A stretch of DNA of 5,852 bases from Sutterella sp. (lineage in GTDB: Bacteria; Pseudomonadota; Gammaproteobacteria; Burkholderiales; Burkholderiaceae_F). Under the pieces are notes generated by a model. The model saw only the letters and a program-made list of their open reading frames with translations. It was not told the origin of the DNA and did not search any database. The stretch is from assembly GCA_020025955.1 (NCBI GenBank), contig JAHHRF010000080.1:1-5852 (forward strand), written 5' to 3'. Every line of letters starts with the position of its first letter. Within the stretch, counting starts at the first letter, position 1. Of the stretch, positions 1 through 5,852 are shown piece by piece. A program made the translations under genes and the position numbers.

Positions 1-53
1 ATACCGGCCTGTCACGCCGGGGGTCGCGGGTTCGAGTCCCGTCCACTCCGCCA
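1..53 (+). tRNA. tRNA-Asp (anticodon GUC), 5' end missing
   Basis: The window opens inside a tRNA. The anticodon stem pairs 4-8 (CCGGC) with 16-20 (GCCGG) around a 7-base loop with anticodon GTC at 11-13, which reads Asp codons GAC/GAU. The variable loop is 21-25. The T stem pairs 26-30 with 38-42 and encloses the loop TTCGAGT at 31-37. The 3' acceptor strand is 43-49, the discriminator base is G50, and the CCA end at 51-53 is encoded in the DNA. The sequence closely resembles the bacterial tRNA-Asp consensus. The D arm and 5' acceptor strand lie left of the window. A tRNA-Asp just upstream of ppiD is typical of Burkholderiales. Confidence 0.96.
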
Positions 54-66
54 ACGAATTCGAAAG

Positions 67-98
67 AAGGCGAACCTTAATCGGTTCGCCTTTTTTTT
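67..98 (+). terminator. Rho-independent terminator after tRNA-Asp
   Basis: A perfect 10-bp stem pairs 67-76 (AAGGCGAACC) with 83-92 (GGTTCGCCTT) around a 6-base loop, with a run of eight T at 91-98. It begins 13 bases after the tRNA CCA end. It should end the tRNA transcript, so ppiD needs its own promoter between about 99 and 190. Confidence 0.93.
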
Positions 99-200
99 CG
101 TCTAGTTTTTTGTTAATCGAGAAAGCGTGTTGACGTTAAGTCCCCGGGACGGTTTCGTTTCAGGACGCCACGCCTTTTTCGGACAACCATAGGAAGACCC

Positions 201-2093
201 ATGCTTGAGGCATTTCGCAATCACAAGCGCTGGTTGATGTTTGTGGCCATGGTGCTCATTATCCCGAGCTTCGTTGTCACCGGTATCTACAGCTATAACC
301 GCCTTCGCGAGGCAGACCATTCGCTCGCTCAAGTGGGGGAAGCGAAGATTTCGCCCCAGATGTTTGACATGGCCAAGCGTGAAGAGCTTGATCGTTTGCG
401 TAGCGAATTGGGCGATGCGTTCCGTGCTCAGATGTTGGATACGCCGGAAGCACGTCAGCAGATTCTGACGGGCTTGATGGACCGTACGGCTTTGAATTTG
501 CTCTTGGCTAAGGGCCACATTGGTGTTTCGGAAGCCGAAGCCATTGACATCATTAAGAGTCAGCCGGGCTTTAAGAAAAACGGTCAGTTTGATCCGGAAC
601 TCTACCAGCGCTTCCTTCAGAGCCAGGGTAAGAGCGATCAGATGTTCGTGCGCGAAATCCAAGGTTACTTAGCCAACCAGCTTGTGACCGCTGCCGTGAC
701 GAACACCGCCATGGTGCCCCAGCCCGTGCTTGACAACCTCTACCACATCATGACGACGGAACGTCAGGTGCGCTCCCGCATCTTTAACGCCGACGCCTTC
801 ATGGATCAGGTGGACATTAAGCCCGAAGCCATTAAGGCGTACTACGACGAACACCAGTCGGACTTCATTGCCCCCGAACACTTAACGGTGCAGTACGTGG
901 TGATGTCGCCCGAAAGCTTCAAGGATGAGGCCAAGCCCGATGAAGAAACCTTGAAGACCTACTACGAACAGAATCAGTCTCGCTTTATGCGTCCTGAAAC
1001 CCGTCAGGCGAGCCACATTCTCGTGATGGACGAGGATGATGAAAAGGCGAAGGCCAAGGCTGAAAAGCTCATGGCGGACTTAAAGGCCCATCCTGAGACC
1101 TTTGCTGACGTAGCTAAGAAAGAATCCGCTGACCCGGGCTCTGCCATGATGGGCGGTGACTTGGGGACGTTTGGTCGCGGCCAGATGGTGCCGGAATTCG
1201 AAAAGGCCGTCTTTACGAGCCCTGTGGGCGAGTTAGTGGGTCCGGTGAAGACCCAGTTTGGCTACCACCTCATCAAGGTGACGGGCATCAACAAGGGTGA
1301 ACCTCAGCCCTACGACGCTGTGAAGGGTCGTATCGCTAAGGAATTCGAAAAGCAGGCTGCGCTTCGTGCCTTTATCGAGAAGGCGGAAGACTTCACCAAC
1401 ATGGTCTACGAGCAGTCCGATAGCTTGGAACCCGTGGCTGAGAAGTTTGGTTTAACCATCCAGTCCGCCACTGACGTGACCCGTGATGGTGTGGCGAACC
1501 CCGAATTGAAGAAGCTCTTTAACGCACACGTCGTCGATAGCCTCTTTGAAGAGGATGCCTTGAGTGACCATCGCAACACGTCGGCTATCGAAGTCGAACC
1601 CAATGTCCTCGTTGCTGCACGCGTCGTGAAGCACTTCCCGAAGGCCGCCAAGCCCTTTGATGAAGTGAAGGGCATGATCCTTGACGGCCTCAAAATCCGT
1701 GCTGCCACGGACTTAGCCAAGGCTGAGGGTGAAAAGGTGTTGGCTGAAGTGAAGACGAGCAAGAACTTGGACGACTTCAGTGCTGATACCTGGGTTTCGC
1801 TCGCGAAGAGCCAGGGGTATCCGTCGGAGTTGATCGCTGCGGTGAACCGCGTGCCGGTAAAAGACCTTCCCGCCTTTACCGGAAACGTCGTGGGCGCGAG
1901 CTACGTGATTACCTACGTGGAAGCCGCGCGTGATCCGGCCGTGGAACCTGAAGCCATGAACAACCTCAAGGCTCAGATCACCCAGGTGATGGCACGAGAC
2001 GAACTCAAGGGCTGGTACGAAGCCCTCCGTGAAGCCATGGGCGCTAAGGTCTTGAACCAAGCGTTCATCGACGGGGCGAAGTCGGAAGACTAA
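201..2093 (+). CDS. ppiD: PpiD: membrane-anchored periplasmic chaperone / peptidyl-prolyl isomerase
   Basis: This 630-residue protein has the length and layout of PpiD (E. coli about 623). In the family, PpiD is held in the inner membrane near the SecYEG translocon and helps proteins emerging into the periplasm to fold. What is seen: a short basic cytoplasmic start, one membrane helix at about residues 11-31, a SurA_N-like chaperone region at about 41-165, and two similar linker segments (YYDEHQSDF at 214-222, YYEQNQSRF at 254-262). A parvulin domain follows at about 268-362 with ASHILV, GGDLGTFGRGQMVPEF and GYHLIKV. A long C-terminal chaperone region completes it. Both parvulin histidines (H272, H356) are present, so the domain may be active. 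The ATG is preceded by AGGAAG at 191-196 with normal spacing, and the first residues fit PpiD starts. The gene follows tRNA-Asp, converges on the kinase gene and appears to be transcribed alone. The family assignment is firm; isomerase activity is inferred. Confidence 0.95.
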   Translation: MLEAFRNHKRWLMFVAMVLIIPSFVVTGIYSYNRLREADHSLAQVGEAKISPQMFDMAKREELDRLRSELGDAFRAQMLDTPEARQQILTGLMDRTALNLLLAKGHIGVSEAEAIDIIKSQPGFKKNGQFDPELYQRFLQSQGKSDQMFVREIQGYLANQLVTAAVTNTAMVPQPVLDNLYHIMTTERQVRSRIFNADAFMDQVDIKPEAIKAYYDEHQSDFIAPEHLTVQYVVMSPESFKDEAKPDEETLKTYYEQNQSRFMRPETRQASHILVMDEDDEKAKAKAEKLMADLKAHPETFADVAKKESADPGSAMMGGDLGTFGRGQMVPEFEKAVFTSPVGELVGPVKTQFGYHLIKVTGINKGEPQPYDAVKGRIAKEFEKQAALRAFIEKAEDFTNMVYEQSDSLEPVAEKFGLTIQSATDVTRDGVANPELKKLFNAHVVDSLFEEDALSDHRNTSAIEVEPNVLVAARVVKHFPKAAKPFDEVKGMILDGLKIRAATDLAKAEGEKVLAEVKTSKNLDDFSADTWVSLAKSQGYPSELIAAVNRVPVKDLPAFTGNVVGASYVITYVEAARDPAVEPEAMNNLKAQITQVMARDELKGWYEALREAMGAKVLNQAFIDGAKSED

Positions 2094-2117
2094 GCCGCTG
2101 GCCTAACGGTTAAAGAA

Positions 2118-2163
2118 AAAGAGCGACACCCCCTTGGCGTCCCCAAGGCTGTCGCTCTTTTGT
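2118..2163 (+). terminator. Rho-independent terminator of ppiD
   Basis: The outer stem pairs 2118-2128 (AAAGAGCGACA) with 2150-2160 (TGTCGCTCTTT). An inner stem pairs 2132-2137 (CCTTGG) with 2143-2148 (CCAAGG) around a short loop. A short T-rich tail follows (TTTTGTTT, 2158-2165). It starts 25 bases after the ppiD stop codon. The A-run at 2116-2120 would also give some T-run on the opposite strand, so weak bidirectional function is possible. Confidence 0.88.
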
Positions 2164-2177
2164 TTGGGGCAAAGGGA

Positions 2178-2272
2178 AGAAAAGAAGAGAAAAGAAAAGA
2201 AGAGAAAAGAAAAGAAGAGAAAAGAAGAGAAGAGAAAAGAAGAGAAGAGACGAGAAGAGAAGAGACGAGAAA
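2178..2272. repeat. Polypurine pentamer array (AGAAR) with 15-bp higher-order repeat
   Basis: Nineteen uninterrupted 5-bp units lie in exact phase, each AGAAA or AGAAG except two AGACG. They are ordered as six 15-bp units. Three copies (2178-2192, 2193-2207, 2208-2222) are AGAAAAGAAGAGAAA. One (2223-2237) is AGAAGAGAAGAGAAA. Two (2238-2252, 2253-2267) are AGAAGAGAAGAGACG. A final partial AGAAA occupies 2268-2272. From 2171 to 2276 there are only two pyrimidines (C2251, C2266). The array sits between the terminators of two convergent genes. An open frame runs through it on the plus strand only because 15 is a multiple of 3; its Lys/Glu/Arg-only translation is not a believable protein. Function unknown; it is probably a slippage-generated microsatellite. 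Confidence 0.95.
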
Positions 2273-2300
2273 AGGGCGGGGAATCGACTCCCGCCCTTTT
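2270..2300 (-). terminator. Hairpin terminator of the kinase gene (possibly bidirectional)
   Basis: A perfect 11-bp stem pairs 2270-2280 (AAAAGGGCGGG) with 2290-2300 (CCCGCCCTTTT) around a 9-base loop. Read on the minus strand it lies 30 bases past the kinase stop codon and ends in TTTT followed by a pyrimidine-rich stretch (the complement of the AGAAR array). On the plus strand its T tail is only the four T that pair in the stem, so it would be a weak back-up for ppiD. The U-tract is short in both directions, hence moderate confidence in efficiency. The hairpin itself is clear. Confidence 0.72.
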
Positions 2301-2330
2301 GCCTTCTTGGTGTGACGTTTTTTTGCCCGT

Positions 2331-3887
2331 TTAGCCCTTCTTGGGGCGAAGCGCCGAGAGGGCGCTAAAGAGCGTCGGTAACTGCGTCTTTAAGAGTTCA
2401 CTTCGCGCTTTGGCCATCTGGTCATAGGTGCGAGTGGCTTCAGGCACGGGCGTCCAGTGGGCGTCTTCTTCGAGCTGCGCGAGGAGTAACGGCTCAATCG
2501 CCTCAATGTCCCCTACGGCATAAGCCGCCACCAGCGCATTGGTGAGCACCGCTCCACCAATATTCTTGTTGCGCTTCACCGGGGTATTGAGCATATCGCT
2601 CTTAATCTGGTTCCAAAGCGGATCACGCGCCCCGCCTTCGGTTACGGTGAGGGTCTCCAAGGGGACCCCAGCGCGCTTATAGATATCAAAGAGCTCACGG
2701 TAATCAAAGGCAATGCCTTCTAAGACGGCACGCCACATCGTGTATTGGTCATCGTCGAGCGTGAGGTTAAAAAAGGTCCCCGCAGCCCCCGAGAGCTCGC
2801 CCGTGCCCCCGGTGAGGTAGGGGAGAAAGAGAACGCCGTCGTTTCCAGCAGGACGCTTGGCAGCTTCTTCGGATAAGCGCTCATAGAGCGTCTCATCATC
2901 ACTGAGGCAGACGTTATCCTTAAACCAGCGAAGGGCTAAGCCCCCCGTGCGCACGAACCCCCAATAAAAGTACGTATTGGGTAAGGTCCCCGCATTAAAG
3001 ATGAGCCCATTTTCAGGGCGCGAGAGTTCCGGCACGATCCCGCGGGTGGATACGCAAAACATGGCGCAGGTCCCCGCGACGTCCACCCCTTGGAAGGGGG
3101 CCGTAATCCCCGAGCCCAGCATGCTTTGCATGGTGTCACCCGCCCCGCCTAAGACGGGGGTGCCTTCCGGTAAGCCGGTGGCTTGCGAAATGGCTTTCGT
3201 GATTGTCCCCACTTGGTCCCACGGACGCACAATGCGCGGTAACTGGTCAATCGACAACCCTAAGACCTTTAACTGCTCCGGCGACCAGGCTTTTTCTTCA
3301 ACGTTGTAGCCCAAGCCCCAACCGCTCATCGCCCCCCAGTCAATGAAGGCGTCTTCGGCTTTAAGCCCCGCCAAATGCATGAGGATATAGGGGGCGTTAT
3401 GCACGAATTTGACGCCACGCGCCTGAAAGTCCAAATCGTTTTCGATGAACCAACGGGCAAAAAGCGCCGGGAACATGGGGCTCGCCTGCGCGTTCCCCGT
3501 CTCGCGAGCAAATAAGGGAAGGTGTTCGGACGCGTTTAAAGAATCGGCCGCCGCCACATTGCGACTATCCAAGTAGTTGAGGTAGGGGGTAACGGCGTTG
3601 CCGTTTTCATCCACCCCAACAATCCCACAGATAATGCCGTCGCCCATCACTGCACGAATGTCTTTCGCGTCGTAGCCTAAAGCGGGCAACTCATCGATAC
3701 ATTCTTTTAAACCTTGGATCGTTAACGCGACGTATTCGTCCGCATTCATTTCCACGCGCCCAGGCGCGGGAGTCGAAAGGGTAGTCGGGTGGCTGTGTGC
3801 GCACACGCAGGAAAAAGTCGCATCGTAGAGCGCAACTTTTACACTCTGGGTGCCGGCATCAAAGCCGACGTATAACGGTCCGGTCAT
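2331..3887 (-). CDS. FGGY-family carbohydrate kinase (xylulokinase-like, substrate uncertain)
   Basis: This 518-residue cytosolic protein belongs to the FGGY sugar kinases, which phosphorylate pentuloses, hexuloses or polyols with ATP. Seen in order: the N-terminal phosphate loop GFDAGTQSVK (8-17), the sugar-side segment GDGIICGIVGVDENG (82-96), YLDSR (105-109) in place of the usual WxDxR, and the catalytic-base motif GGAGDTMQSMLGSG (247-260) with probable base D251. A second phosphate motif DVAGTC (269-274), FLPYLTGG (354-361) and the adenosine motif TEGGARDPLWNQI (416-428) follow. Length is ordinary for xylulokinases and their relatives. The ATG start is supported by AAGGAG (complement of 3897-3902) nine bases upstream. 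No isomerase, transporter or regulator gene is visible beside it, so context does not give the substrate; D-xylulose, L-xylulose, L-ribulose or another ketose are all possible. It is converged on by ppiD. The adhesin gene lies upstream on the same strand but is separated by a terminator, so a private promoter is expected in 3903-4055. I see no convincing -35/-10 pair there. Confidence 0.88.
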   Translation of the reverse strand: MTGPLYVGFDAGTQSVKVALYDATFSCVCAHSHPTTLSTPAPGRVEMNADEYVALTIQGLKECIDELPALGYDAKDIRAVMGDGIICGIVGVDENGNAVTPYLNYLDSRNVAAADSLNASEHLPLFARETGNAQASPMFPALFARWFIENDLDFQARGVKFVHNAPYILMHLAGLKAEDAFIDWGAMSGWGLGYNVEEKAWSPEQLKVLGLSIDQLPRIVRPWDQVGTITKAISQATGLPEGTPVLGGAGDTMQSMLGSGITAPFQGVDVAGTCAMFCVSTRGIVPELSRPENGLIFNAGTLPNTYFYWGFVRTGGLALRWFKDNVCLSDDETLYERLSEEAAKRPAGNDGVLFLPYLTGGTGELSGAAGTFFNLTLDDDQYTMWRAVLEGIAFDYRELFDIYKRAGVPLETLTVTEGGARDPLWNQIKSDMLNTPVKRNKNIGGAVLTNALVAAYAVGDIEAIEPLLLAQLEEDAHWTPVPEATRTYDQMAKARSELLKTQLPTLFSALSALRPKKG

Positions 3888-4056
3888 GGGTCGGGACTCC
3901 TTGGGAATGGCCAGATTTAGGTTTTAATGGTCGTAGAAAGGAGTTTACCTTGGAATGTGGCCAATGCGTTAAGCCCTGCGTGCTTGGCCCCGTATTTTTT
4001 GGGGGTAAACGAAGGGGACTTCTCCGCCCTTTCCCCGCGACCAAGGGGGAAAGAAG

Positions 4057-4091
4057 AAAAACCCCCACGTCCCAAGGGGATGTGAGGGTTT
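4057..4091 (-). terminator. Rho-independent terminator of the adhesin gene
   Basis: On the minus strand, 8 bases after the adhesin stop codon, 4077-4091 pairs with 4059-4073 (15 positions with one mismatch and one G-U) around a 3-base loop. The AAACCC/GGGTTT base of the stem is followed by TT and then CTTCTT (complement of 4051-4058). The interval 3888-4056 beyond it contains GC-rich runs (GGGG/CCCC) and the kinase ribosome binding site, but no further gene that I can support. Confidence 0.88.
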
Positions 4092-4098
4092 AAAGGGG

Positions 4099-5852
4099 TT
4101 ACTTCGCGCTCAAGGCTTTAATCGCCTTTTCCATGGCGTCTAAACGCTTACGAAGGGCTTTATTTTCCGCTTCGAGGGCAGTGAGACGCTTTTGTGCCGA
4201 ACTCAGCGCCTTATCCTGACGGTGGTTCGTCTGGGCTTCTTCTTTAATGGACGCCTTTTGCTTTAAGAGTTCCGCCTTAATGGTGTGCACGCTAATAGAG
4301 AGCTGGTGCGCCACTTCCGAGGAAGCAAAATCCTTAAAGGTCGAGGCGTATTCATTTTTCTTCGCCCCCACACGCCACGAGCCCCCGATATTAAAGGCCG
4401 TGTCACCGCCCTTAGCAAAGGCGAGCCCTGCCGAAATCATGGAGCGATGATCCGGGCGCATAAAGACCCCCGCGGCAATGGCGTTACCGTTGTGGTAATT
4501 GCCGTAAGCCATCGAGACCGACACCTTATGGCGCTCATCGTATTCCATGGGGTGCAGGCCCGCTAAGGCCGTATTCATGGCGCCCATTCGATGAATGCGC
4601 GACCAATCCGTTTGGTTGGCCTTCATGGCGTCAAATAACTGCCCACCATTGATGGCGTCCTTGGAGCCGCTTGCAATGGTGCCGTCCGCCACGTTGGTGA
4701 CCTTCTTCCCGTCGGCGTTAAGACCCGTCGCGGTAACGTGACGTTCAATCGGCGCTAAGCGCTCATTAAACGTGATCGTCGTGACGTGGGTTTGTGCGAC
4801 GCGTTTCAAGTCGTCCAAACCCGCGGTCGCTTCAAAGAGCTGCCCGCCGTTGATAGCGTCAGTTGACCCTTGGGCGACAGAACCATTACCCACATGCAAA
4901 ATGACCTTGTTTAAGCTATCGAGCCCGTTAGGGGTGACATGCTCTTCCACGGGCTTTAAGCGCGTGTTGAGCGTCGTTTTCGTGACATGGTCGTCGGGCA
5001 AAGCCGGCAACTGGTCTAAACGGGTGTTGAGCGCTTTAATGGCGTTTCCATTGTCCGTTAACGTGTTCTTCATGGGGGCGAGCTTTTGATCCACCTCCGC
5101 GCCCGAGACCTTATCGGCTAAGGCCGTTTCAAGGGCTTGGGTCTTTTCAAAGAGCTGACCACCATTGACCGCGTCCGTGGACCCAGCGGCAACATTGCCG
5201 TTGGCCACGTTCTTAAGGGTTTTGTTTAACGCATCCAAACCATCCTTGGTGACGTGCAACTCAATGGGATTTAAGCGCGCATTGAGTTGGGGCTTCGTCA
5301 CATGATCTTGAGCAGCCGTCTCTAAGGCGGTTACACGGTTTTCGACGGGATTGAGTTTGTTATCAACCGTCTGATTCACGTCGTCACCCGTCACATGCGT
5401 GTTGACGATGAGTTTGAGGTCGTCCACCTTTTTGTCAACGCCATGGAGTTGCCCGCCGTTGACCGCGTCCTTGGACCCAGCGGCGACATTGCCATTGGCC
5501 ACGTTTTTAACGGTCTTATCCAAAGCATCCAAACCATCCTTGGTGACGTGCAACTCAATGGGAGCTAAGCGCGCATTGAGTTCCGGCTTCGTTACGTGAT
5601 CCTGAGCAGCCGTCTCTAAGGCGGTCACACGGTTTTCGACGGGATTGAGTTTGTTATCCACCGTCTGATTCACGTCGTCACCCGTTACATGCGTGTTGAC
5701 GATGAGTTTGAGATCGTCCACCTTTTTGTCAACGCCATGGAGTTGCCCACCATTGACCGCGTCCTTGGATCCAGCAGCGACATTGCCATTGGCTACATTT
5801 TTAACGGTCTTATCCAAAGCATCCAAACCATCCTTGGTGACGTGCAACTCAA
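4099..5852 (-). CDS. YadA-like trimeric autotransporter adhesin, C-terminal part (5' end beyond window)
   Basis: This is the 3' end of a type Vc secreted adhesin, a homotrimer that displays a head and stalk outside the cell from an outer-membrane barrel. Residues are counted from the codon at 5845-5847. That codon is a TTG, but it matches the internal Leu of the repeats (IELHVTKDG), so it is not a start and the frame runs off the right edge. Seen: five YadA stalk/neck motifs of the type NVANGNVAAGSKDAVNGGQL (about 14-35, 112-134, 210-232, 316-336, 383-404) separated by probable coiled-coil segments carrying HVT motifs. The YadA anchor follows at about 413-497, with the RMGAMNTALAG helix and alternating strands ending GGSWRVG. 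After the anchor there is an 85-residue charged helical tail (498-582) with clean heptads at 555-579. Canonical YadA proteins end at the last strand, so this tail is unusual. The two outer stalk repeats are nearly identical 98-residue units. Signal peptide and head are not visible. The gene ends in its own terminator. Confidence 0.93.
   Translation of the reverse strand, partial: ELHVTKDGLDALDKTVKNVANGNVAAGSKDAVNGGQLHGVDKKVDDLKLIVNTHVTGDDVNQTVDNKLNPVENRVTALETAAQDHVTKPELNARLAPIELHVTKDGLDALDKTVKNVANGNVAAGSKDAVNGGQLHGVDKKVDDLKLIVNTHVTGDDVNQTVDNKLNPVENRVTALETAAQDHVTKPQLNARLNPIELHVTKDGLDALNKTLKNVANGNVAAGSTDAVNGGQLFEKTQALETALADKVSGAEVDQKLAPMKNTLTDNGNAIKALNTRLDQLPALPDDHVTKTTLNTRLKPVEEHVTPNGLDSLNKVILHVGNGSVAQGSTDAINGGQLFEATAGLDDLKRVAQTHVTTITFNERLAPIERHVTATGLNADGKKVTNVADGTIASGSKDAINGGQLFDAMKANQTDWSRIHRMGAMNTALAGLHPMEYDERHKVSVSMAYGNYHNGNAIAAGVFMRPDHRSMISAGLAFAKGGDTAFNIGGSWRVGAKKNEYASTFKDFASSEVAHQLSISVHTIKAELLKQKASIKEEAQTNHRQDKALSSAQKRLTALEAENKALRKRLDAMEKAIKALSAK
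5251..5852 (-). repeat. 294-bp tandem repeats within the adhesin stalk
   Basis: Positions 5251-5544 and 5545-5838 are direct tandem copies of 294 bp (98 codons), and 5839-5852 begins a third identical start. By hand alignment the two full copies differ at 17 positions (about 94% identity) without indels. Only two amino acids change: Q/E in the HVTKP(Q/E)LNA segment and N/A in RL(N/A)PIEL. The array continues past the window edge. A diverged copy of the same module precedes it toward the C-terminus (about 4939-5250). Confidence 0.95.

Noticed and set aside
1..98. tRNA 3' end as an integration site for a genomic island
   Set aside because: No integrase gene or second copy of the tRNA 3' end is visible, and the gene downstream is the housekeeping ppiD usually found there.
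130..158. Possible sigma-70 promoter for ppiD: TTGACG at 130-135
   Set aside because: The -35 match is good, but at a spacing of 17 the -10 position reads TTTCGT, a poor match, and no better hexamer lies at 16-18. A promoter is expected here, yet I cannot place it.
2134..2334. A 66-codon open frame on the plus strand made almost only of Lys, Glu and Arg
   Set aside because: It starts inside the ppiD terminator hairpin, has no ribosome binding site, and its composition simply translates the AGAAR repeat. The repeat length (15) keeps the frame open by arithmetic.
3950..3985. Two short inverted repeats upstream of the kinase, TTGG-N7-CCAA and AAGC-N7-GCTT, as possible operators
   Set aside because: Four-base arms are expected by chance in this length, the two do not share a sequence, and no regulator gene is nearby.
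4247..5599. Several plus-strand open frames of 66-105 codons opposite the adhesin, and minus-strand frames opposite ppiD
   Set aside because: They lie fully inside strongly supported genes, lack ribosome binding sites and recognisable domains, and repeat wherever the adhesin DNA repeats.
5845..5847. TTG as the start codon of the adhesin frame
   Set aside because: The same codon occurs inside the downstream repeats as the Leu of IELHVTKDG and the frame stays open to the window edge, so it is an internal residue.
5251..5852. Direct repeats considered as CRISPR or mobile element ends
   Set aside because: The 294-bp copies are contiguous, in frame and translate into known YadA stalk motifs. There are no spacers, no terminal inverted repeats and no transposase.

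Overview
The window looks like a stretch of a betaproteobacterial chromosome. The main clue is a tRNA-Asp(GUC) 3' end directly followed by ppiD, an arrangement that continues hupB / tRNA-Val / tRNA-Asp upstream in many Burkholderiales. Together with a large trimeric autotransporter adhesin, moderate GC content and a stand-alone sugar kinase, this suggests a host-associated member of Burkholderiales, perhaps of the Sutterellaceae. The family-level guess is inference.

Layout from left to right: (1) positions 1-53 hold the 3' two-thirds of tRNA-Asp, closed by a strong intrinsic terminator at 67-98. (2) Positions 201-2093 (+) encode PpiD, an inner-membrane-anchored periplasmic chaperone with a parvulin domain, followed by a terminator at 2118-2163. 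(3) Positions 2164-2330 separate two convergent genes and contain a striking, almost pure purine tandem repeat: 19 in-phase pentamers arranged as a 15-bp higher-order repeat. A GC-rich hairpin at 2270-2300 follows and can terminate the opposing gene. (4) Positions 2331-3887 (-) encode an FGGY-family carbohydrate kinase of uncertain substrate. (5) Positions 3888-4098 are non-coding and hold the terminator of the adhesin gene and, presumably, the kinase promoter. (6) From 4099 to the right edge (-) lies the 3' part of a gene for a YadA-like trimeric autotransporter. It has a modular stalk with near-identical 294-bp repeats, a YadA membrane anchor, and an unusual coiled-coil tail after the anchor.

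The three protein genes do not form one pathway. PpiD assists proteins in transit through the periplasm, and such proteins could include outer-membrane proteins like the adhesin, but no operon links them. The kinase and adhesin share a strand but are separated by a terminator. I see no defence system, CRISPR array, integrase or insertion sequence. The most interesting items are the polypurine 15-bp array, the post-anchor coiled coil of the adhesin, its regular 98-residue stalk module, the seemingly intact parvulin site of this PpiD, and the unusual substrate-side motifs of the kinase.
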